Shown piece after piece: positions 27,015-35,243 of a stretch of DNA of 64,000 nt (positions are counted from its first letter, which is position 1; every line of letters starts with the position of its first letter). The position numbers were made by a program, and so were the translations under genes. The stretch is from Mangrovimicrobium sp033283325 (lineage in GTDB: Bacteria; Pseudomonadota; Gammaproteobacteria; Pseudomonadales; Halieaceae). Location: positions 1,488,001 through 1,552,000 of the forward strand of contig JAWMQO010000001.1 in assembly GCA_033283325.1 (NCBI GenBank), given 5' to 3'. The notes under the pieces were generated by a model, which was not told the DNA's origin, ran no database searches, and saw only the letters and a list, made by a program, of their open reading frames with translations.

Positions 27015-27935
27015 ATGTCAGTGCAGTCCTTTATTCGAATCGTTGAAATCTGGGCCCCGGACGCGGAAGGCGCACGCCTGCGCTTGCACTCCGGTGCCTA
27101 TGGCGAGCTGTCCGCCTTTGCCGGCCAGAGCGAGGCCATGAGCTTCGGACCCGGCGAGGGCCTCCCGGGCCTGGCCTGGCAATCCGGCATGCCGATCGTG
27201 ATGCGTAACCTCGTCCGCTCCGATTTCCTGCGCGCCGGCCCCGCGGCTGACGCGGGACTCACCGCGGGAATCGCGATGCCCATCTTCCAGGGGCCGACAC
27301 TGCGAGCAGTGCTGGTGTTCCTCTGTGGCAATCACGGCGAGAACGACGGCGCCATCGAAATCTGGAAAGACGACGAACTCAGCGGGCAATCTTTCATCGA
27401 CGGCTACTACGGCAGCCTGCGCCAGTTCGAGCGCCAGTCGCGCAACATCAAGTTCCCGGCCGGTCGCGGGCTGCCGGGCATGGTCTGGAAAACCCAGGCG
27501 CCGCAAATCGTGGACGTGGCCAACACCAATGCCTTCCTCCGCTCCCAGGCGGCCCTCGAAGCCGGGATCTCGACCGGTATCGGCATACCGCTGAATTCCA
27601 ACAATAATGTCAACGATATCGGCTTCGTGGTCACTTTTCTCTCGGTTCGCTCCACCCCCATCGCCCGCAGTTTCGAGATCTGGCGGGTTACCGAAGAAGG
27701 CGATGCCCTGTACTTCGCAGCGGGCGTGGATGAAGGCTCCTCGCGCATCGAACCCAAGGACTGCTCGAGGCGCCTGTTACCCGGTGAGGAAACCGCAGGC
27801 CAGGCCCTGCAAAGCGGTATGCCGACCCTGGAGACCCGCGCACCCGCACACGGCGAACCGGCGAATCTCACCCAGTTGGCGATCCCTGTGTACTACCTCG
27901 ACGAACTGCGCTCGGTGGTCTGTTTCAGGTACTGA
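27015..27935 (+). CDS. Triple GAF-like repeat protein
   Basis: 306 residues, soluble, made of three homologous units of about 105 residues. Each opens with an EIW motif (residues 11, 115 and 221), followed by a GLPG-W-like turn (GEGLPGLAWQSG, GRGLPGMVWKTQ, EETAGQALQSG) and a strand block (TAGIAMPIF, STGIGIPLN, TQLAIPVYY). The units look like GAF sensory domains. No output domain is attached, so it may act in trans. AGGAG abuts the ATG at 27015, so the true start may be the in-frame GTG at 27021, which has better spacing. Confidence 0.8.
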   Translation: MSVQSFIRIVEIWAPDAEGARLRLHSGAYGELSAFAGQSEAMSFGPGEGLPGLAWQSGMPIVMRNLVRSDFLRAGPAADAGLTAGIAMPIFQGPTLRAVLVFLCGNHGENDGAIEIWKDDELSGQSFIDGYYGSLRQFERQSRNIKFPAGRGLPGMVWKTQAPQIVDVANTNAFLRSQAALEAGISTGIGIPLNSNNNVNDIGFVVTFLSVRSTPIARSFEIWRVTEEGDALYFAAGVDEGSSRIEPKDCSRRLLPGEETAGQALQSGMPTLETRAPAHGEPANLTQLAIPVYYLDELRSVVCFRY

Positions 27936-28088
27936 ACAGGCAGACTCATTCAAGGGCAGCCCCTGGCAGCACGACTGGCGGTTAGAGCGTCCCGTGGAAT
28001 ATTTACGCTTTCACTGGAATGTCATCCCGGCCCGCGCGGCCGTTGCTATACTCCCCGGCAATAAAACACCCACCGGGAAGTGCCGATC

Positions 28089-28649
28089 ATGACCTGCAAG
28101 AAACTCGCCTCACTCGCCATTGCCGCCACCCTGCTCGGCGCCCTGCCCGCCACCACCCTCGCCGATGAAGGCCTGATGATCGGCGCCGGCGCCTATTACA
28201 CCCTGGTGGACGACGAACTGCGGGGAGACCGGGACTTCAACGACGATGTCAAAGCCCTGATCGACGATTCCAGCTATGGCCTGAACGCGAGCGTCGGCTG
28301 GCGCTTCAATAACTGGATCGCCATCGAGGGTGGCTATTTCTATCTCGGCGAAGTGGAATCCGACAAACTGGAATCCGGCGGCCGGGTGGATATCGAAACC
28401 GACGCCTGGCACGCCGGCGCCATGCTTTCGGTGCCGCTGTGGATCTTCGACGTCTACGCCCGCGGCGGCGTCGCGATGTGGGATGCCGAGGCGAAATTCG
28501 GCCTCGCCGACGACGGCACCGACCCCTACTACGGCCTGGGCGGCGCGCTCAACCTCGGCGGCAGTATCGACCTGTATGCCGAGTGGGTGCGCTTCGACCT
28601 GAACACCGATATCGACACCTTCGGCCTGGGGCTGCGCTTTACTTTCTGA
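28089..28649 (+). CDS. Small outer-membrane beta-barrel protein
   Basis: 186 residues. Signal peptide about 1-25 (LASLAIAATLLGALPATTLADE), then about eight amphipathic strands with a terminal aromatic (LGLRFTF-end), as expected of OmpW/OmpX/OprF-N-type barrels of the OMP_b-brl family. The ATG at 28089 follows GGGAAG at a good distance. Probably a structural or diffusion porin of unknown specificity. Converges on the P450 gene. Confidence 0.85.
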   Translation: MTCKKLASLAIAATLLGALPATTLADEGLMIGAGAYYTLVDDELRGDRDFNDDVKALIDDSSYGLNASVGWRFNNWIAIEGGYFYLGEVESDKLESGGRVDIETDAWHAGAMLSVPLWIFDVYARGGVAMWDAEAKFGLADDGTDPYYGLGGALNLGGSIDLYAEWVRFDLNTDIDTFGLGLRFTF

Positions 28650-28672
28650 GCACGATCACGCCGGCTTCCGGC

Positions 28673-29926
28673 CTAGCGCCAGACCAGCCACAGTGAATCC
28701 ACGCCGATGATCGGCCCGCAATGCATTGTGGCTGGGCGATCCGGATCGAGGCGATACTGCGGAAGCCTGGCAAGCACCTGCTCGTAGAGAATGCGCAGTT
28801 CAAGCCGCGCGAGGTGCGAGCCGAGGCAGCGATGCGGCCCCGCATTGAAGGCGATGTGCGCCTTGTTTTCGCGCTCCAGGTCGAAGTGACCGGCATCGGG
28901 GAACTGCTGCTCGTCGATGTCCGCCGTCGGCAGGAACAGTTGCACGCGATCCTCCGCCCGCAGCGCAACCCCCATGAACTCGGCATCGCGGGCGACACGC
29001 CGGATAGGAATCACGAAGGTGTAGCGGCGCAGCAGTTCTTCGACGGCATCAGGTATGCGCTGCGGTTCAGCACGCAGGCTTGCCTGTAATTCCTGGTCAC
29101 GCGCGAGGTGGAGTATGCCGTGCCCCATCCCGTTCATCACCGTGTCCAGCCCGGCGATGAACAGCAGCAGGCTGTAGTCCTCGACGTCATCCCGGGTAGC
29201 GGCGACACCATTGATTTCGACCTGCCATAGCGCGCTGATGAGATCCTCGCGAGGTTCGTCGCGCCGGGCGAGGATAGTCTCCCGCATACCCGCCACGATG
29301 TTTTGCAGCCTGGCCAGGGTTCGCAGCATATCATCCTGCGTATCTGCCAACTGTTCCTTGACCAGGGCGCGGTATTCTTCCTGTCGCTCAAGCGGCAGGC
29401 CCATCATGCGCAGGAATATCTGTACCGGCAGCGGCTCGGCGATTGCAGACATGAACTCGCACTCACCGAGGGGTAGCACCTGGTCTATCAGGCTGTCAGC
29501 GAGAGCCCTGATCTGCCCTTCGAGGGCATGCATGGCCTTCGGCGCAAACACCTTCTGCAGCGGCGTGCGATACCAGTTATGCTCCGGAGGATCGACACCC
29601 ACCGGAATGGCGCGCGGGATGCGCGGCGTTCCCGCAGGCAGGGATGCCATATATTCTTCGACCAGGGCGCGGGGTATAAACTCGCTGGAGAAGGTCCCGG
29701 TATCCCGGGCGGCTTCGAAAATCGCCGCGTGTGAGAGGAATACCCAGTGGCCGCCGTTGCGTCCGGTCCAGAAGATCGGCGGCGCTGTTTGCAGTAAGTC
29801 CTGCAGGTAGTGATACGGGTTCGCGTTGTAGGCCGGGTCTGCGAACATATCGAAGTCGTGGACTAGCGCGGCCGGTACGTGTTCCGGGGTCGGGGCTACA
29901 TCGCTCAGCTGGGCAGCGGCTTGCAT
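28673..29926 (-). CDS. Cytochrome P450
   Basis: 417 residues, soluble bacterial type with no membrane anchor. Heme-binding loop FNAGPHRCLG with the axial cysteine, I-helix oxygen-activation motif AGLDTV, and K-helix EELLRR are intact. The ATG at 29926 follows a strong AAGGAGG. Monooxygenase requiring external reductase and ferredoxin; the nearest ferredoxin gene is at 48.0 kb. Substrate unknown. Divergent from the M2 peptidase, sharing about 250 bases of upstream DNA. Confidence 0.93.
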   Translation of the reverse strand: MQAAAQLSDVAPTPEHVPAALVHDFDMFADPAYNANPYHYLQDLLQTAPPIFWTGRNGGHWVFLSHAAIFEAARDTGTFSSEFIPRALVEEYMASLPAGTPRIPRAIPVGVDPPEHNWYRTPLQKVFAPKAMHALEGQIRALADSLIDQVLPLGECEFMSAIAEPLPVQIFLRMMGLPLERQEEYRALVKEQLADTQDDMLRTLARLQNIVAGMRETILARRDEPREDLISALWQVEINGVAATRDDVEDYSLLLFIAGLDTVMNGMGHGILHLARDQELQASLRAEPQRIPDAVEELLRRYTFVIPIRRVARDAEFMGVALRAEDRVQLFLPTADIDEQQFPDAGHFDLERENKAHIAFNAGPHRCLGSHLARLELRILYEQVLARLPQYRLDPDRPATMHCGPIIGVDSLWLVWR

Positions 29927-30174
29927 TGGCCATTCCTCCTTGAATCGCTCAGCACGCATGATCGTTTCTGCGCGCGGGACGCTGAGCATAGCAGGCACGC
30001 TGTCGCTGGAACACCGTAGCGTGTATGTCGTTCGCGCAATACAGTGAAAGCTCACCAGAGAACCAGATCCACAGGCTTGCTTGCCGACCCTGATCGGGGT
30101 ACAAACAGGACGCTGGATGACCCCAGCGGACATACCGCCACCATTCGGTGACCACCAGGACTGTGGAGAGCCCG

Positions 30175-31977
30175 ATGAAGCACTACAGCACAGCTATCGC
30201 AGCGGCATCGCTGCTGCTCGTTGCCTATTTCGCACAGGCAGGCGAACAGCCTGCCCCTTCAGCCGACCAGTTCATCGCGACGAAAAACGCGGAATATGAC
30301 GAACTGTTTATCGAAGGGTTGGCAATCAGCTGGATCTACTCGACTTACATCACCTATGACAGCACCCAGCTCCAAAGTCGCTTCGATGAGAAGATTGCAG
30401 CCTGGGCCAGCGATTCAGTGCAGGAATCAATGCGTTACACAGGTGCGCCCATGTCGGCGGAAACTGCACGGGCGCTCAGCATTCTGCGCTCGGACAATAG
30501 CCGACCGGCGCCATCCGACCCCGACAAACGCAAGGAACTGACTGAGCTCGCGATTCAATTATCCACCCTCTACAGCACCGGCAAGTACTGCCCCGACGAC
30601 GGTCGCGACTGCCTGCCCGGGAGCGAGCTGGAAGAGTTGATCTCCACTACCCGGAACTACGATGAGGCACTGGACTACTGGACCGGCTGGCGCGCGATCA
30701 GTGTGCCCATGCGCCCCAGGTATGCACGCTTCGTGGAACTGGCCAACGAGGGGGCCAGGGAGCTCGGTTACGACGACCTGGGCGAGATGTGGCGCGACAA
30801 CTATGACATGTCGCCTGATGAATTACGGGTAGAGATGGAGCGGCTGTGGGGCCAGGTCAAACCGCTCTATGACGCCTTGCACTGTCACGTCCGCGCCACG
30901 CTCTCTGAGTACTATGGGGAGGAAAGGGTTCCCACCGAGGGACCTATGCCGGCCCACCTGCTGGGAAACATGTGGGCACAGAATTGGGCCCGGCTCTACG
31001 ACCTGCTGGAACCCTATCCCGGGCTCGCCAGGGCCGATATCACCGACAAGCTGGTCGATGAGAATTTTTCCCCGCAGGACATGGTCCGCTCCGCCGAAAG
31101 CTTTTACGTTTCGATGGGGCTCGACCCCCTGCCCGAGACCTTCTGGGAACGCTCGATGTTCACCCGGCCGCAGGATCGCGAGGTGCGCTGCCACGCCAGC
31201 GCCTGGGGCATGGACGGCGGCAAGGACATCCGCATCAAGATGTGCATAAACCAGACCTACAGCGATCTCAAAGTCATCTACCACGAACTCGGTCACAACT
31301 ATTACCAGCGCGCCTACAAGGACCAGCCCGCGTTCTTCAGGGACGGCGCCCACGGCGGCTTCCACGAGGCAATCGGCGATGCCGTTACCCTGGCCATGAC
31401 ACCCGGCTATCTCGCCAGCGCCGGCTTCCTGGAAGAAACCGACAGCAGCGCGCAAAGCGACATCAACGACCAGATGCTCCGTGCGCTCGATGAGATCCCC
31501 GCCCTGCCCTGGACCCTCTTGCTCGACAAGTGGCGCTGGCAGGTGTTCTCCGGCGAAGTCAAACCCGCTGACTACAACAGCAGCTGGTGGGCGCTGCGGG
31601 AGCAATACCAGGGCATATCCGCACCGGTCGAACGCAGCGAATCCGACTTCGATCCCGGCGCCAAGTACCACATTCCAGCCAACGTGAGCTACGAGCGCTA
31701 CTTCCTCGCCGCAATACTCAAGTTCCAGTTCTACGAAGCGTTGTGTAAGGCTGCCGGACACGAAGGACCCCTGTATACCTGCAGCTTCGCGGGTAGCAAG
31801 GAGGCCGGCGCGCGCCTCAACGCCATGATGATGGCGGGACGGAGCAAACCATGGCAGGACACACTGGAGAAGCTTACTGGCACCAGGGAAATGGACGGTA
31901 GTGCTATGGTCAGGTACTTCCAGCCCTTGATGGTTTACCTTGAGGAACAGAATGCGGGGCGGCAGTGTGGTTGGTGA
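30175..31977 (+). CDS. Angiotensin-converting-enzyme-like M2 dipeptidyl carboxypeptidase
   Basis: 600 residues. Signal peptide about 1-23 (AAASLLLVAYFAQAG). The zinc site is H370ELGH374 (HELGHNYY) with the third ligand in FHEAIGDA, as in peptidase family M2. Bacterial single-domain ACE homologues cleave dipeptides from peptide C-termini. Expected in the periplasm or secreted. The chloride-binding and substrate regions cannot be judged here. The ATG at 30175 was chosen over a GTG/ATG upstream because it opens the signal peptide. Divergent from the P450. Confidence 0.93.
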   Translation: MKHYSTAIAAASLLLVAYFAQAGEQPAPSADQFIATKNAEYDELFIEGLAISWIYSTYITYDSTQLQSRFDEKIAAWASDSVQESMRYTGAPMSAETARALSILRSDNSRPAPSDPDKRKELTELAIQLSTLYSTGKYCPDDGRDCLPGSELEELISTTRNYDEALDYWTGWRAISVPMRPRYARFVELANEGARELGYDDLGEMWRDNYDMSPDELRVEMERLWGQVKPLYDALHCHVRATLSEYYGEERVPTEGPMPAHLLGNMWAQNWARLYDLLEPYPGLARADITDKLVDENFSPQDMVRSAESFYVSMGLDPLPETFWERSMFTRPQDREVRCHASAWGMDGGKDIRIKMCINQTYSDLKVIYHELGHNYYQRAYKDQPAFFRDGAHGGFHEAIGDAVTLAMTPGYLASAGFLEETDSSAQSDINDQMLRALDEIPALPWTLLLDKWRWQVFSGEVKPADYNSSWWALREQYQGISAPVERSESDFDPGAKYHIPANVSYERYFLAAILKFQFYEALCKAAGHEGPLYTCSFAGSKEAGARLNAMMMAGRSKPWQDTLEKLTGTREMDGSAMVRYFQPLMVYLEEQNAGRQCGW

Positions 31978-32011
31978 CCTGCAAGCTGTCGATTTGCGAT
32001 TCCCCAAGACA

Positions 32012-32044
32012 ATAAAAAAGGGCACGACCTTTCGGTGTGCCCTT
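32012..32044 (-). terminator. Terminator after the tRNA remnant
   Basis: Minus-strand hairpin (GGGCAC plus ACC paired with GGT plus GTGCCC, GAAA-type loop) followed by six T. It ends the tRNA-Ala transcription region and also lies 35 bases past the M2 peptidase stop. Confidence 0.75.
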
Positions 32045-32051
32045 CAGAAAT

Positions 32052-32114
32052 TTGGTGGAGCTATGCGGGATCGAACGGGGCGGCCTCCCGTCGTAGACCG
32101 TAGGTCTGCGGTTC
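32052..32114 (-). pseudogene. Scrambled tRNA-Ala remnant
   Basis: Bases 32052-32076 duplicate exactly the 3' end of the intact tRNA-Ala (32165-32189), including CCA and the T-loop. The partner T-stem is destroyed, so it cannot fold as a tRNA. A further 13 bases at 32102-32114 (AGGTCTGCGGTTC) match the variable loop/T-arm of the intact gene but in the opposite orientation. The remnant has its own terminator, which suggests a former tandem tRNA copy that has rearranged. Confidence 0.6.
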
Positions 32115-32123
32115 CCCTGAGGC

Positions 32124-32159
32124 ATAAAAAAAGGGCAACATCCTGAGATGCTACCCTTT
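32124..32159 (-). terminator. Terminator of tRNA-Ala
   Basis: Minus-strand stem of about 13 bp (32130-32142 with 32147-32159, two imperfect pairs) with a 4-base loop, followed by seven T, 7 bases after the tRNA CCA end. Confidence 0.8.
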
Positions 32160-32165
32160 GAAAAT

Positions 32166-32241
32166 TGGTGGAGCTATGCGGGATCGAACCGCAGACCTCA
32201 ACACTGCCAGTGTTGCGCTCTCCCAGCTGAGCTATAGCCCC
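32166..32241 (-). tRNA. tRNA-Ala (anticodon GGC)
   Basis: 76 nt with encoded CCA. The acceptor stem has the G3:U70 wobble pair that marks alanine tRNAs. The anticodon stem CAACA/TGTTG encloses loop CTGGCAG, giving anticodon GGC (reads GCC/GCU). D-loop (AGCTGGGA) and T-arm (TGCGG-TTCGATC-CCGCA) are canonical. Confidence 0.97.
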
Positions 32242-32434
32242 AAATTTGTAACTCGTTGATCAGCCAACAGTTTTCTGCCGAACCGATGTGTCGAGAGGTG
32301 CGCATTTTATGCAGGTGCCCGAAGGCTGTCAAGCGGCAAGCGCAGTAATTCAGTCACACGGAAATGGCGGCGCCCCGGGACCTCCGGGCAGGCGGCGTTC
32401 TACACTATGGACTGGGAGCCGGGGGAGGAAGGCA

Positions 32435-33835
32435 GTGGCAATCAGCGCCTTTGAATTGTTCAAAATCGGTATCGGGCCATCCAGTTCGCACACCGTGGGC
32501 CCGATGAACGCCGCCCGGCAATTTACCCTGGGTCTCCAGCACAAGGGCCTCTCGCCCCGGGTCCACGGGATCACCGCCGAACTCTATGGCTCCCTCGGCG
32601 CGACTGGCGCGGGGCACGGCTCGCCAAAAGCCGTCGTCCTGGGATTGATGGGGGAAGCGCCGGACAGCGTCGAGGTCTCCTCCATCAATGACAGGATTAG
32701 CGCCGTGCGGGACACGGGCCGCTTGTGCCTCGCGGGCGGCTTCGAGATCGATTTCAACTACACGCAGGACCTGGTGCTGCACCGGGAAGAGTCCCTGCCC
32801 TACCACCCCAACGGCATGCGTTTCAGCGCCTGGGATGACCAGGGCGGGCTGCTCGACCAGCGGGCCTTCTATTCGGTGGGCGGCGGTTTCGTGGTGGACG
32901 AGAGCGCCGCCGAAGGCGATGTGCTCACCGAGGATACGACGCCTGTCCCCTACCCCTTCAGCACCGGCGCGGAACTCCTCGCCCAGTGTCGCGAGAGCGG
33001 CAAGTCGATCAGCGGCCTGATGCTGGCCAACGAGGCCTGCTGGCGCAGCGAGGCGGAAGTGCGCGAGGGGCTGCTGCGCATCTGGGCGGTGATGGACGAT
33101 TGCATCGCCCGGGGCTGCAGCACCGAGGGCATCATGCCCGGCGGTCTCAAGGTGAAGCGCCGCGCCGCCCAGTTGCACCGGCAGTTGAAAAGCGGTTCCG
33201 GCTCACTGGGCGACGAGACCCTCACCACCATGGACTGGGTGACCCTCTACGCCCTGGCGGTGAACGAGGAAAACGCCGCCGGTGGCCGGGTGGTGACCGC
33301 CCCCACCAATGGCGCCGCGGGCATCATCCCGGCGGTGCTCAAGTACTACCTCACCCACTGCCGCGGGGCGGTGGTGGACGACGCCTGCCGCTTCCTGCTC
33401 ACCGCCGCGGCCATCGGCATCCTCTACAAGATCAACGCCTCGATATCCGGCGCCGAGGTGGGCTGCCAGGGCGAAGTGGGCTCCGCCTGCTCGATGGCCG
33501 CGGGTGCGTTGGCGGACGCCCTGGGCGGCACACCGGCCCAGGTGGAAAACGCGGCGGAAATCGCCATGGAGCACAACCTGGGGCTTACCTGCGATCCCAT
33601 TGGCGGGCTGGTACAGGTGCCCTGCATCGAGCGCAACGCCATGGCGGCGATCAAGGCCATCAGCGCGGCGCGCATGGCCCTGCGCGGTTCAGGTGAGCAC
33701 TATGTCTCCCTCGACCAGGTGATCAAGACCATGCGCGATACCGGGCGGGACATGCAGGAGAAGTACAAGGAAACCGCCAGGGGCGGCCTGGCGGTGAACG
33801 TGATGGAAGTACCGGTGAACATCATCGAGTGCTGA
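32435..33835 (+). CDS. sdaA: L-serine ammonia-lyase (iron-sulfur)
   Basis: 466 residues. Deaminates serine to pyruvate and ammonia with an oxygen-sensitive [4Fe-4S] cluster. Single-chain form: beta domain with GIGPSSSHTVGPM at the N-terminus, then the alpha domain with cluster cysteines in GAEVGCQGEVG, LGLTCDP and VPCIERNA. The start is GTG at 32435, preceded by GGAGGAAGG; this places the conserved N-terminus (ISAFELFKIGIGPS) right at the start. Transcribed alone after the tRNA region. Confidence 0.94.
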   Translation: MAISAFELFKIGIGPSSSHTVGPMNAARQFTLGLQHKGLSPRVHGITAELYGSLGATGAGHGSPKAVVLGLMGEAPDSVEVSSINDRISAVRDTGRLCLAGGFEIDFNYTQDLVLHREESLPYHPNGMRFSAWDDQGGLLDQRAFYSVGGGFVVDESAAEGDVLTEDTTPVPYPFSTGAELLAQCRESGKSISGLMLANEACWRSEAEVREGLLRIWAVMDDCIARGCSTEGIMPGGLKVKRRAAQLHRQLKSGSGSLGDETLTTMDWVTLYALAVNEENAAGGRVVTAPTNGAAGIIPAVLKYYLTHCRGAVVDDACRFLLTAAAIGILYKINASISGAEVGCQGEVGSACSMAAGALADALGGTPAQVENAAEIAMEHNLGLTCDPIGGLVQVPCIERNAMAAIKAISAARMALRGSGEHYVSLDQVIKTMRDTGRDMQEKYKETARGGLAVNVMEVPVNIIEC

Positions 33836-33952
33836 TAGCCGATGCCTACAGACGCGACATCAGCGCGCCCGTCCCACAGCCGCCGCGCTGGTCGCGCCTT
33901 CGAAGCCGTTGTAACATAGCGCCCGCCCGAAACCCCAGCAGAGAACACAGCA

Positions 33953-34438
33953 ATGAATATCGGCCCCGAAAGCGTTGTCCTTTTTCACTATACCCTGAGA
34001 AACGGCGCCGGCGAGGAACTGGAGACCTCCCGCGGCGGTGAGCCCAGCGCCTACCTGCACGGCGCGGATAACATCATTGCCGGGCTGGAAAAAGCCATGG
34101 AAGGTAAAACCACCGGCGACACCTTCACCGCCGAACTCGCCGCGGCGGACGCCTACGGCGAGCCCGAGGCGGATCGCCAGCAGCGGGTGCCGGTAAAACA
34201 CCTGATCTACAAGGGCAAACTCAAGCCCGGCATGACCGTGAGCCTGAACACCAGCCGCGGCCAGGTGCCGGTCACGGTGATCAAGGCGGGCCGCCACAGC
34301 GCGGACATCGACACCAATCACCCGCTGGCGGGACAGGACCTCGCCTTCGATATCGAGATCATGGACGTACGTGCCGCCACGCAAGAGGAAGTGGCCCACG
34401 GGCACGCCCACGGTCCCGGCGGGCACCATCACCACTGA
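33953..34438 (+). CDS. slyD: SlyD-type FKBP peptidyl-prolyl isomerase
   Basis: 161 residues. FKBP fold with an inserted IF chaperone flap (about 70-120), then a His-rich tail (GHAHGPGGHHHH) that in E. coli SlyD binds nickel and other metals and helps hydrogenase maturation. Acts as a cytoplasmic prolyl isomerase, chaperone and metallochaperone. The tail is shorter than in E. coli and lacks cysteines, so its metal capacity may be lower. Converges on eutC with 13 bases between stops. Confidence 0.93.
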   Translation: MNIGPESVVLFHYTLRNGAGEELETSRGGEPSAYLHGADNIIAGLEKAMEGKTTGDTFTAELAAADAYGEPEADRQQRVPVKHLIYKGKLKPGMTVSLNTSRGQVPVTVIKAGRHSADIDTNHPLAGQDLAFDIEIMDVRAATQEEVAHGHAHGPGGHHHH

Positions 34439-34451
34439 TTGATTCGGCTAT

Positions 34452-35243
34452 TCAGGCGTCGCGCAGGAAGGGAATTCGCGCGGCGTCGGCGCCGCCCTGC
34501 TCCAGGGTCATCGAATCGTCTTTCAGGCCCACCCCGCTCAGCCCGCGCCTCAGTGCGTTGCGGCACAGATAAAGGCAGGTATCCCTGGCCTGCGCGTAGC
34601 CGAGGCCCTGGGGCGGGCGGATATTCGAGATGCAGTTGCGTTCGGCATCGACCTTCCCCGGCCGGGGGTCATAGGTCAGGTAAATACCGAGGCTGTCGGG
34701 TGAACTGAGGCCCGGGCGCTCTCCAATCAGCACCAGCGACAGGCGCGCCGCCAGGGCAGCGCCCACCGCGTCACCGATCGCCACCCGCCCCTGTAGCGCT
34801 ATCACCAGCGGTGCAACGGAAAAGCCTTCCGCGGACAGCGCGGGAAGCAGTTCCGCCAGCAGCGGTAGCGCATGTTCCTGCACCGCCCGCGCCGACAGGC
34901 CGTCGGCGATAGTGATAGCGATATCCGCCTGACTGGCGTGCTCGCGCAGAACCTGTTCGTCCACTGGCGAAAGCCGCCGCCCAAGGTCGGGGCGCTGCAG
35001 GTAGACGCGCCGGTCCGGCGCCTCGCTGTTCACCAATACACTGGCATGGCCGAGTGTCTGTAGCGCCGGCTGCAGGGCAGCCACATCCAGTGGCAGGTGC
35101 ACGGCGTCCCGCGCCCTGGCGTGATCGAGTTGAAAGCCCAGGTGGGCCGCTGTCGGCAGGCCGTTACCGGCGCGTCCGCTGGCAATTCGCGCGTCGGTAA
35201 AGGCGCGCAAGCTGCGCCAGCCATTGCGGGTAATTGCACTCAT
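34452..35243 (-). CDS. eutC: Ethanolamine ammonia-lyase small subunit
   Basis: 263 residues. With EutB it forms the adenosylcobalamin-dependent enzyme that splits ethanolamine to acetaldehyde and ammonia. Family blocks are visible (TDARIASGRAGNGLPT, IADGLSARAVQEHA, GIYLTYDPRPG, ERNCISNIRPPQGL). It overlaps the eutB stop by 4 bases (ATGA), so the two are translationally coupled. No microcompartment, reactivase (eutA) or transporter genes adjoin. Confidence 0.95.
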   Translation of the reverse strand: MSAITRNGWRSLRAFTDARIASGRAGNGLPTAAHLGFQLDHARARDAVHLPLDVAALQPALQTLGHASVLVNSEAPDRRVYLQRPDLGRRLSPVDEQVLREHASQADIAITIADGLSARAVQEHALPLLAELLPALSAEGFSVAPLVIALQGRVAIGDAVGAALAARLSLVLIGERPGLSSPDSLGIYLTYDPRPGKVDAERNCISNIRPPQGLGYAQARDTCLYLCRNALRRGLSGVGLKDDSMTLEQGGADAARIPFLRDA

